15,238 nt of DNA from assembly GCA_964589375.1 (NCBI GenBank), contig CAZPSA010000027.1:1-15238 (forward strand), read 5' to 3'. The notes below the pieces were generated by a model, which was not told the DNA's origin, searched no databases, and was given only the letters and a program-made list of their open reading frames with translations. The stretch is from CAG-533 sp964589375. Lineage in GTDB: Bacteria; Bacillota_I; Bacilli_A; RF39; UBA660. Below are positions 1-5,688 of the stretch, piece after piece; position 1 is the stretch's first letter, and each line of letters starts with the position of its first letter. The position numbers and the translations under genes were made by a program.

Positions 1-554
1 CTAATTTAGAAACATGGTATGAAAGTAAACTAACTAATTATCAAAATTATTTAGCCGATACTATTTGGTGTAATGATAAAAGTACATATGGCAATTATAC
101 AGGTGGTGGTACTTCAATATCTTATTATAATTCATATAATAGATATCAAAATGAAAAACCCAGTCTAGTATGTCCAAATGATAGTGATGGTGGAAAGCTT
201 TCTAAATTTACTGTAAGTGATACAGTAAATGGCAATGGTAATTTAGATTATAAAATTGGCCTATTAACTACAGATGAAATAGTATATGCTGGTTATAATT
301 GGGCTGTTCTTAATTCAATTTTCAATTATTTAAAAAATAATATTAGCTCTAGTACTTATTGGTGGTCATTATCACCAGTTGTATTTAACGGTACTAGTGC
401 TGTTGAATGGTTAATACGAGGCGATGGTTTTATTGCAAAACCTTATGGTGTTAATTATTATCTTGGAGCGCTCCGTCCTAGTCTAAGTTTAAAAAGCACC
501 ACCACAATCACATCAGGCACTGGCTCCGCATCGAGTCCATTTTTAATTAATTAG
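1..554 (+). CDS. C-terminal part of a secreted, probably pilin-like protein
   Basis: The open frame enters from outside the window, is read from base 3, and encodes 183 residues before a TAG stop; the start is not visible. The product is rich in Asn, Tyr, Ser and Thr with few charges, as in an extracellular domain. Near the end it has a W-W-S-L-S-P motif, then W-L-I-R-G-D-G, then L-R-P-S-L-S-L-K and a Ser/Thr/Gly tail ending in S-P-F-L-I-N. From memory, this pattern recalls the DUF6273-type C-terminal modules that follow type IV prepilin N-termini in gut Bacillota; I cannot see the N-terminus to confirm it. The last 60 bases are much richer in G+C than the rest. The gene ends 2 bp before the convergent gerM stop, with no clear terminator between them. 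Confidence 0.6.
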   Translation, partial: NLETWYESKLTNYQNYLADTIWCNDKSTYGNYTGGGTSISYYNSYNRYQNEKPSLVCPNDSDGGKLSKFTVSDTVNGNGNLDYKIGLLTTDEIVYAGYNWAVLNSIFNYLKNNISSSTYWWSLSPVVFNGTSAVEWLIRGDGFIAKPYGVNYYLGALRPSLSLKSTTTITSGTGSASSPFLIN

Positions 555-556
555 TA

Positions 557-1486
557 CTAAATAGAGTAATCTTTGTAAAGATAATTATCGATGTTATAAC
601 TTACTTCTTTAACCTCATAATTATCTTTTATTGATAAATTAATAGAATATATTACACTTTCAATTAAATTATTCTTATTTAAACTATTAAAAAGTATAGT
701 AGGAAAATTTAAAATAAGTTTGTCTTTTTCTATTTCGTAACTTACCTCTTTAGTAGTTTTTAGATAACTTATTAAGCTGCTTTGATAGATACTTTTGCTA
801 GCCATTTCTTCAATTATTATTTCTATTTTTTCTTTTTGATCATTATTAACCATTGTTAATGGTACATAATAGTAATAGTCTTTATATTTTGATAGGTAGT
901 ATATAGTAGTTTTGGTACTACCTTTTATTTCAGTTAAATCATATATTTTATTTACTCCATAGGAACGATCTATTATGCTAGGTAAGCTTTTATTAGAATT
1001 AGGAAGCTTTGTAAGAATATTGCCTTCGACATATAAAGAAACTCCCTCAATATTTTTTATGCTTGTCAAAGTATAAATAATAGCGCTTATCATTTTCTCT
1101 TCGTTTTGTTCATCAATATTTAAAAGTTCTTTGGAAAAATTTAATTTAACAATATTTTTGTCAATACTTAAGGATAATAGTTTGGTATTTTTAGGGATAA
1201 TCGGTTTAAATCCTTCTTTTATATAATTAGAATTAGTACTACCAATAGTTAAATAATTAATACTTTCCTTAACGATTTTAGCTGTATCTTTTTCTTGCAA
1301 ATAAATGGATACTCTAGATACATAGTTATTTTCGTCAAGTAAGTATATTATATTGTCAGATGTTTTATTGTTTTGTTCAATAGGAGTAATTTGTTCTTTT
1401 TTAGTTGGAAATAAATAAATAACTATTATAATAAATATACTAGAGAAAATTAAGAATAATCTTTTTTTTATACTATTTTTAAGCAT
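557..1486 (-). CDS. gerM: GerM-like sporulation protein with two GerMN domains
   Basis: The 309-residue protein has a basic N-terminus, one membrane segment (about residues 9-27), a short linker, and two GerMN-like repeats (about 45-180 and 190-305). The first has the family pattern I-P-K-N-T-K-L-L-S followed by V-K-L-N-F-S-K-E-L; the second is more diverged. In Bacillus subtilis, GerM helps assemble the SpoIIIA-SpoIIQ complex between mother cell and forespore. The Met at 1486 is chosen over an in-frame Met at 1501 because GGAGG lies 8 nt upstream of it; the longer start would translate that ribosome binding site. Unlike a typical GerM lipoprotein there is no lipobox Cys after the hydrophobic segment, so it is probably anchored by its N-terminal helix. 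It lies just downstream of gerE, and the gerE-gerM neighbourhood also occurs in B. subtilis. Confidence 0.85.
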   Translation of the reverse strand: MLKNSIKKRLFLIFSSIFIIIVIYLFPTKKEQITPIEQNNKTSDNIIYLLDENNYVSRVSIYLQEKDTAKIVKESINYLTIGSTNSNYIKEGFKPIIPKNTKLLSLSIDKNIVKLNFSKELLNIDEQNEEKMISAIIYTLTSIKNIEGVSLYVEGNILTKLPNSNKSLPSIIDRSYGVNKIYDLTEIKGSTKTTIYYLSKYKDYYYYVPLTMVNNDQKEKIEIIIEEMASKSIYQSSLISYLKTTKEVSYEIEKDKLILNFPTILFNSLNKNNLIESVIYSINLSIKDNYEVKEVSYNIDNYLYKDYSI

Positions 1487-1521
1487 ACAAAGTTCCTCCA
1501 TTTAATATTATTCATATTTAT

Positions 1522-1546
1522 TAAAAAAAGTCGTTAAAAAACGACT
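1522..1546 (-). terminator. Rho-independent terminator after gerE
   Basis: On the minus strand a 7-bp perfect stem, AGTCGTT/AACGACT (1529-1535 with 1540-1546), with a 4-nt loop is followed directly by a run of seven T. The distal arm begins inside the gerE stop codon (1545-1547). It would separate gerE from gerM, so gerM either has its own promoter or depends on partial read-through. Confidence 0.8.
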
Positions 1547-1751
1547 ATAATGAAATTTCACCTAATTTAATTAATTCTAGAATGGCACTAGCTCGATTTT
1601 TAACATTGAGTTTTTGCATCACATTAGAAATATGATTTCTTATTGTTTTCTCACTAATACCTAGATAATCACTTATTTCTTTGGTGCTTTTATTTAAAAC
1701 TAATAATTCGAATACTTCTTTTTCACGGTTAGTTAGTATATTTTTTTGCAT
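1545..1751 (-). CDS. gerE: GerE, late mother-cell transcription regulator
   Basis: The 68-residue protein consists almost wholly of a LuxR/GerE-type helix-turn-helix with no receiver domain, as in B. subtilis GerE (74 residues). It matches that protein closely from memory: L-T-x-R-E-x-E-V-F-E-L-L-V near residues 6-18, K-x-T-K-E-I near 21-26, I-S-E-K-T-x-R-N-H-I-S-N near 32-43, M-Q-K-L near 45-48, and a G-E-x-x-L ending. GerE acts in the mother cell late in sporulation, activating coat genes and tuning the sigma-K regulon. The ATG at 1751 has a GAGAGGG ribosome binding site a few bases upstream, and a sigma-K-type promoter lies about 35 bp further up. It lies between spoIIIAH and gerM on the same strand. 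Confidence 0.93.
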   Translation of the reverse strand: MQKNILTNREKEVFELLVLNKSTKEISDYLGISEKTIRNHISNVMQKLNVKNRASAILELIKLGEISL

Positions 1752-1782
1752 ATTACCCTCTCTTTCATAGTATTTCTATAAA

Positions 1783-1811
1783 TATTTTATGAGAGTGGGT
1801 AGTAATAAGTG
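1783..1811 (-). promoter_or_regulatory. Candidate sigma-K promoter of gerE
   Basis: On the minus strand, CACT (1808-1811) is followed after exactly 16 nt by CATAAAATA (1783-1791). The sigma-K consensus is mACm, 16 nt, CATAnnnTA: all six fixed -10 positions match, and three of four -35 positions. Transcription would begin around 1775, about 25 nt before the gerE ATG. gerE of B. subtilis is also transcribed by sigma-K, which supports the call. Confidence 0.7.
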
Positions 1812-1824
1812 ATTTTATTCTTAA

Positions 1825-2319
1825 TTACTGATATTTAACTGTAATGTATTTTTTATCTTGAAATTCCCCTTGAATAGTTCTAATAATATCATTGGCACTT
1901 TTAAATGAATTATCTTTTGCTGAAATAGTTACATTAATTTGATCATCTTTAATTTTTATAAAGCTTTTTAAATTGTAAGTTTTAAGTATTAATGTTTCTA
2001 AAGCATCTTCTTTCCCTTTATTTAAATTAATACTCTTTAATTTTTCAAAAGCATTATTCTTATCTTCAGCGTTGGTTGTTTCACTTAAAAGATCAGACTG
2101 TAGTTCATTCATTTGACTTAATGTTTCTTCTTCATCTGCAATTCTTAAGGTTGCTAGAGCATCTTCTGGGGTTATTTGGACATTACTTACATCACTTGTT
2201 TTATTTTCACTTTCAATAATTTTAGATAAAGTGTCCTCTGGTAAGATTGTGTAGTAAACTGCTAGAACCAAAATAATACTAAATAGGGTTAAAAACCATA
2301 ATTTTTGTTTATTTATCAT
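1825..2319 (-). CDS. spoIIIAH: SpoIIIAH, mother-cell half of the SpoIIIA-SpoIIQ channel
   Basis: The 164-residue protein starts K-Q-K-L-W-F-L-T-L-F-S, followed by a single membrane helix to about residue 26 ending V-Y-Y-T-I-L-P-E; this opening is characteristic of SpoIIIAH. An acidic, probably helical linker (about 30-95) leads to a C-terminal region (about 100-164) consistent with the YscJ/FliF-like ring-building domain. SpoIIIAH crosses the mother-cell-derived membrane and binds SpoIIQ from the forespore. It normally closes the spoIIIA operon, but here it stands alone: the DNA upstream holds a tiny ORF and a divergent unrelated gene. The ATG at 2319 has GGAGG 9 nt upstream (2329-2333), and a sigma-E-like promoter overlaps the leader. 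Confidence 0.9.
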   Translation of the reverse strand: MINKQKLWFLTLFSIILVLAVYYTILPEDTLSKIIESENKTSDVSNVQITPEDALATLRIADEEETLSQMNELQSDLLSETTNAEDKNNAFEKLKSINLNKGKEDALETLILKTYNLKSFIKIKDDQINVTISAKDNSFKSANDIIRTIQGEFQDKKYITVKYQ

Positions 2320-2342
2320 ATTAATTAGCCTCCAATTAGTTA

Positions 2343-2371
2343 ATTATATGGAGTATTAGATAAAATTATAC
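2343..2371 (-). promoter_or_regulatory. Candidate sigma-E promoter of spoIIIAH
   Basis: On the minus strand, GTATAAT lies 14 nt before CATATAAT (2343-2350). The sigma-E consensus is roughly KMATATT, 14-15 nt, CATACAMT, so five of seven and seven of eight positions match. The predicted start near 2336 leaves a leader of only about 17 nt, just long enough to carry the GGAGG at 2329-2333. The DNA is AT-rich, so chance similarity is possible. Confidence 0.45.
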
Positions 2372-2374
2372 TTA

Positions 2375-2434
2375 TTAAAATATAGTTAGAAATAATTTTA
2401 AAATATTTCTAATAAATAGACTAAAACGAATCAT
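2375..2434 (-). CDS. Candidate 19-residue amphipathic micropeptide
   Basis: An ATG at 2434 opens a 19-codon frame, MIRFSLFIRNILKLFLTIF, ending in TAA with a second in-frame TAA. It is preceded by GAAAGGAGGTCTAA, which contains AAAGGAGGT, the longest anti-Shine-Dalgarno match I see in this window, 5 nt after AGGAGG. On a helical wheel Arg3, Ser5, Arg9, Asn10, Lys13 and Thr17 fall on one side and most Phe, Ile and Leu on the other, so it should lie flat on a membrane. It sits just upstream of the spoIIIAH promoter in a sporulation group. Its position and character recall small amphipathic sporulation peptides such as SpoVM, but I see no sequence match. It is too short for coding statistics, so it could instead be a chance frame or a leader. 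Confidence 0.45.
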   Translation of the reverse strand: MIRFSLFIRNILKLFLTIF

Positions 2435-2463
2435 TTAGACCTCCTTTCAACTTGGTTATTCAT

Positions 2464-2481
2464 TAGAAAATTGCTTTTCTA
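2464..2481. repeat. Inverted repeat between divergent genes
   Basis: TAGAAAA (2464-2470) and TTTTCTA (2475-2481) form a perfect 7-bp inverted repeat around a 4-nt centre. It has no trailing T-run on either strand, so it is not a terminator. It lies upstream of the micropeptide and the divergent membrane-protein gene, where an operator would fit. Chance occurrence in AT-rich DNA is a fair alternative. Confidence 0.3.
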
Positions 2482-2570
2482 TTAGTTATATTAACGAAAA
2501 AAATCTCGTTTCCTTTAAAATTGTTGATAAATAATTCTAAAAATAGTAATATTTTATTAGGAGACTTATT

Positions 2571-3257
2571 ATGAATGGCATAATTTATTACTTTTTATGG
2601 TTTATAATTTTTTCTTTCCTAGGTTATTTATTTGAAACTATAACAACTTATATATTAAATGGGAAAGTAATTAATAAAGGTTTTTTAGTTGGACCAATAA
2701 TACCAATGTATGGAGTATTTTCTTTAATAGTGATTTATCTTTTAAAAGGATATTATAATGACGTTTTAGTTGTATCTGTTTTTGGGGGAATAATTGGTTT
2801 AATTACGAAATATTTTGTTTCTTATTTATTTGAAAAGATTTTTTATCATAAATTTTGGAATTATAAAATTAGATATAATATTGAAGGCAGAATTTGTTTT
2901 ATAGATTTTATTATTTTTATGATTTTAAGTATTATAATAATATATATATTAGAACCATTACTTAGTTATCTTTATTTAATTTCTGATGATGTTATTAAAA
3001 TTGTTATCTTTTTAATTTTTATGATATTTATTATTGATGTTATATATAGTTATTTTGAAGCTAAGAGAATATGTAATATTGCTTCTCATTTGGAAATAAT
3101 TTTAAATGAATATACTAAAAGTCGAAATATTAAATTAAATAAGATTAGTTTAAGATTATTTAAAGCTTATCCTTATATTTTAAATAATGATAGATTATAT
3201 AAAAGATTAGAAAAACTAAAAAAGGATTTTACACATTTTAAAAAATTGGTCAAATAA
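2571..3257 (+). CDS. CmpB-like integral membrane protein (PF06541 family)
   Basis: The 228-residue protein has about five membrane segments (roughly residues 4-28, 45-60, 65-90, 109-135, 141-162) followed by a basic cytoplasmic tail. Family signatures are N-K-G-F-L-V-G-P-I-I-P-M-Y-G (35-48), a W-N-Y segment near 96-98, and E-G-R-I-C-F (105-110). Members are labelled 'putative ABC-transporter type IV' or CmpB, but their substrate and partners are not established. AGGAG precedes the ATG by about 8 nt. About 90 bp separate it from the peptide exporter downstream; whether they share a transcript is unclear. A role in producer immunity for the peptides is conceivable from position only. The family is widespread without bacteriocins, so this is weak. 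Confidence 0.75.
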   Translation: MNGIIYYFLWFIIFSFLGYLFETITTYILNGKVINKGFLVGPIIPMYGVFSLIVIYLLKGYYNDVLVVSVFGGIIGLITKYFVSYLFEKIFYHKFWNYKIRYNIEGRICFIDFIIFMILSIIIIYILEPLLSYLYLISDDVIKIVIFLIFMIFIIDVIYSYFEAKRICNIASHLEIILNEYTKSRNIKLNKISLRLFKAYPYILNNDRLYKRLEKLKKDFTHFKKLVK

Positions 3258-3346
3258 ATTTTTTGTTTTTTCCACATATCAACAATTTATTTTAATAAAA
3301 AGGAAAATGAATACTTTTGGTTAAAGTAAATAGTGAAGGGAGAAAA

Positions 3347-5344
3347 ATGAAGAGTTTTTTTATTAAACAAGATGATGAATGTGATTGTGGTGCTTGCTGT
3401 TTAGATTATTTAATAAAATATTATAAGGGATTTGTCCCAATCGAAATTATAAAACAGGATACTTATACGACCAAAGAAGGAACAACCTTTTATAATTTAA
3501 AAGAAGCAGGTTTAAAGTATGGTTTTGTAGTGGAGGGCAGAAATACATTTAACTATCATAATTTAAAAATGCCATTTATTGCCCAAATTAGGATAAATGA
3601 ATACTTATATCATTTTATAGTAGTTTATAAAATAGATAAAAATAATGTTTATGTTATGGATCCAGCTAAAGGTTATTGGAAATATAGTTATATAGAATTT
3701 AATAAGTTATTTACGGGTAATATATTGAATTTTTATAAGGAAAGTGAAATAACTACATATAAAAAGAATAAAGATTTTATAAATATGTTAAAAAAGCTAA
3801 TTAAAGAGCATTTAATAACTATTATAATAATTTTAAGTATAAGTATTTTCTTAGTCTTATTATCATTTTTAAATATATATTTTATTAAAATATTATTTAA
3901 TAAATATCATCAAAAACTATTATTACTATTTATTATTTTGTTAATTCTTAAATGTATTTTAAATTACGTTAAAGATTATTTGGTTATTCATTTAAATAGG
4001 ATCTTTAATACTAAAATATTATTTAATTATATAAGAAAATTTTTTGTTATTCCCTTTAAAAATTTGCAGTTAAAAAATTGTGGCGATATTATTTCGCGAA
4101 TAAATGATTTAAATAGTATAAAAGATTTATTTACTAAAGAAATAATAAATATTTTATTATATAGTATGTTTTTAATATGTGCATTCTTAGTTTTATTTAA
4201 TTTAAGCTGGAAGTTAACTATTGCTTTGACTATGATTACTTTAATATATTTTCTATTAAATATGGTATTTAATAGAAAACTATATCATATTTATTTAAAA
4301 TATATTGATAGTAATAGTTTACAAGCTGATAAAATTATAGAATATGTTAGTAAAATTAAAACTATAAGAGTTTTAAATAAAGAAACATACTTTCTTAAAA
4401 AATTAATTAGTTATATAAATAGTAATTTTCAAAATGAATTTTATTTAAATAAAAAGATAGTATTTCTTAATTTTTTAAAAGATATTTATTCTATTTTTTC
4501 TTTAATTATTATTTTATTATTTAGTTTAAGATACTTGAATATGAATGATATGTTTATGTTTTTAATGTATTTTGATTTATTTTATGATAGTATTATTTAT
4601 TTTTCATCTTTATTATCTAATATTTCTTATTTTAGAAGTGTTTTATCAAGAGTTAATGATATTTATTATATTCCTAGCGAAGATGCTTATATGGGTCTAA
4701 AAACAACCTATACTAGTATAAATATTAATAATTTATCTTATAAGATTAATACTAATATTCTTTTTAACAAATTTAATTTAAAAATAAATTCTAAAGATAA
4801 AGTATTGTTAATAGGGGATAATGGTAGTGGTAAAAGTACGCTTTTAAATATTTTATTTAAAACTATTAATAATTATGAAGGAGAAATATATATAGATAAA
4901 ACTAATATTAGGGATATAAGTTTAAATAATTTAAAAACAAATATTAGTTATGTTAGACAAGATGATGTTTTATTTGGTGATACAATAAAAAATAATATTA
5001 TATTAGATGAAAAATATGATGAAGCAAAATTTAATAAGATAGTTCAAATGTTAGATATTAATAATATAGTTAAGAAAAAATCATTAGGGTATAATTCTTT
5101 TGTTAAAGATAATTTAAGTGGAGGAGAAAGACAAAGAATTATTTTAGCTAGAGGACTTTATCGTAATTTTGAAATATTATTTATTGATGAAGCTTTATCA
5201 GAAGTAAGTCATTATTTACGTTTAAAGATTATTAATAATATAAATAATTATTATAAAGATAAGATTATTATTTATGTAAGTCATATGTATGAAAAATATC
5301 CTTTTAATAAGGTAATAAATTTAACTGCTAGAAAGGAAATTTGA
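3347..5344 (+). CDS. Peptidase-containing ABC exporter for double-glycine peptides
   Basis: The 665-residue protein would cut double-glycine leaders and export the mature peptides. The N-terminal C39 peptidase (about 1-130) has Gln8, catalytic Cys14 in E-C-D-C-G-A-C-C, His89 and Asp105 in V-M-D-P-A. About six membrane segments follow (155-180, 189-208, 268-286, 289-307, 377-396, 401-424). The ATPase domain (about 455-665) has Walker A G-D-N-G-S-G-K-S-T (490-498), Q-loop Gln538, signature L-S-G-G-E (590-594), Walker B ending Asp614-Glu615, and switch His646. The D-loop is atypical: D-E-A-L-S-E-V-S rather than D-E-A-T-S-A-L-D. ATG 3347 is preferred to an in-frame TTG at 3317 because GAAGGGAG lies just upstream and Met1 falls where family members start. 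Its TGA overlaps the first precursor's ATG. No HlyD-type accessory gene is visible. Confidence 0.93.
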   Translation: MKSFFIKQDDECDCGACCLDYLIKYYKGFVPIEIIKQDTYTTKEGTTFYNLKEAGLKYGFVVEGRNTFNYHNLKMPFIAQIRINEYLYHFIVVYKIDKNNVYVMDPAKGYWKYSYIEFNKLFTGNILNFYKESEITTYKKNKDFINMLKKLIKEHLITIIIILSISIFLVLLSFLNIYFIKILFNKYHQKLLLLFIILLILKCILNYVKDYLVIHLNRIFNTKILFNYIRKFFVIPFKNLQLKNCGDIISRINDLNSIKDLFTKEIINILLYSMFLICAFLVLFNLSWKLTIALTMITLIYFLLNMVFNRKLYHIYLKYIDSNSLQADKIIEYVSKIKTIRVLNKETYFLKKLISYINSNFQNEFYLNKKIVFLNFLKDIYSIFSLIIILLFSLRYLNMNDMFMFLMYFDLFYDSIIYFSSLLSNISYFRSVLSRVNDIYYIPSEDAYMGLKTTYTSININNLSYKINTNILFNKFNLKINSKDKVLLIGDNGSGKSTLLNILFKTINNYEGEIYIDKTNIRDISLNNLKTNISYVRQDDVLFGDTIKNNIILDEKYDEAKFNKIVQMLDINNIVKKKSLGYNSFVKDNLSGGERQRIILARGLYRNFEILFIDEALSEVSHYLRLKIINNINNYYKDKIIIYVSHMYEKYPFNKVINLTARKEI

Positions 5345-5481
5345 TGTTAACAGATAAAGAATTAAACTGTATAAATGGTGGCGCTTTTAAGTATTCTTTT
5401 GGAGTAATAATAGGTTCTATTATTACTTTAATTGTTGGCATTATAGATGGTTATTTAAGACCATTAAAGTGTAATAGCTGA
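5344..5481 (+). CDS. Double-glycine bacteriocin-like precursor A
   Basis: The 45-residue precursor has the leader M-L-T-D-K-E-L-N-C-I-N-G-G, which fits the L-S/T-x-x-E-L-x-x-I-x-G-G pattern read by C39 peptidases. Cleavage after Gly13 would release 32 residues: A-F-K-Y-S-F-G, a hydrophobic stretch with two GxxxG motifs (Gly20-Gly24 and Gly32-Gly36), then D-G-Y-L-R-P-L-K-C-N-S. The only Cys in the mature part is Cys43. Its ATG shares bases with the exporter stop (TGATG), so translation should be coupled, and its own stop overlaps the start of precursor B in the same way. The hydrophobic GxxxG peptide paired with a cationic partner fits a class IIb two-peptide bacteriocin. A signalling peptide is the alternative. 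Confidence 0.85.
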   Translation: MLTDKELNCINGGAFKYSFGVIIGSIITLIVGIIDGYLRPLKCNS

Positions 5482-5633
5482 TGACTGATGATAAAATGCT
5501 AAAAGTAATAGGTGGTAGTATTTCTGGAACTGTATTAAATGCTATATCGAGGTTAATAAATACTTTTCTAGAACTAGGAAGATCTATTGGGACATCATTA
5601 AGAAGAATTAGATCTAATAATAAATGTCAGTAA
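5481..5633 (+). CDS. Double-glycine bacteriocin-like precursor B
   Basis: The 50-residue precursor has a short leader, M-T-D-D-K-M-L-K-V-I-G-G. Cleavage after Gly12 would release 38 residues that are helical, cationic (Arg24, Arg34, Arg41, Arg42, Arg44, Lys48) and amphipathic, with a GxxxG motif at Gly33-Gly37 and a single Cys49 next to last. The ATG overlaps the stop of precursor A (TGATG), which should tie their synthesis to similar levels. A 13-bp tandem repeat straddles the stop codon. With only one copy the frame would continue F-T-K-S-E before TAA, so this allele appears shortened by five residues. It may act with peptide A on target membranes. The leader is less canonical than that of A. 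Confidence 0.8.
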   Translation: MTDDKMLKVIGGSISGTVLNAISRLINTFLELGRSIGTSLRRIRSNNKCQ

Positions 5634-5643
5634 TAAATGTCAG
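5618..5643 (+). repeat. 13-bp tandem duplication at the end of precursor B
   Basis: TAATAAATGTCAG occurs twice in perfect tandem (5618-5630 and 5631-5643). The second copy supplies the stop codon of precursor B at 5631-5633. Deleting one copy joins CAG to TTC ACA AAA AGT GAA TAA in frame. Perfect identity suggests a recent slippage event. Confidence 0.9.
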
Positions 5644-5672
5644 TTCACAAAAAGTGAATAATTTGATATACT
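5644..5672 (+). promoter_or_regulatory. Housekeeping promoter for cca-dnaD-nth
   Basis: TTCACA (5644-5649) and TATACT (5667-5672) are separated by exactly 17 nt; each matches five of six bases of the sigma-A consensus. A TG one base before the -10 (TGATATACT) adds an extended -10 element. The expected start near 5679 lies inside the upstream candidate start codon at 5677, which favours ATG 5689 as the true start of cca. The -35 directly abuts the 13-bp duplication. Confidence 0.75.
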
Positions 5673-5688
5673 TTTTATGGGTGCTAGT

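Noticed and set aside
2375..2434. Calling the micropeptide SpoVM
   Set aside because: Size and amphipathicity are similar but the residues do not match SpoVM as I know it, and the gene context differs.
2434..2466. Ten-codon minus-strand frame whose TGA overlaps the micropeptide ATG
   Set aside because: No ribosome binding site precedes it and it is too short to judge; the ATGA overlap is probably chance.
2493..2510. Hairpin AACGA...TCGTT in the divergent gap
   Set aside because: A 5-bp stem without a proper T-run on either strand; too weak to call.
3240..3270. A/T-only palindrome followed by T-runs after the CmpB-like gene
   Set aside because: The stem is entirely A-T and would be unstable; such patterns are frequent by chance in this DNA.
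5644..5658. Hairpin TTCAC-AAAAA-GTGAA as terminator of the peptide operon
   Set aside because: The stem is only 5 bp with no T-run after it, and the same bases make a good -35 for cca. I found no convincing terminator here.
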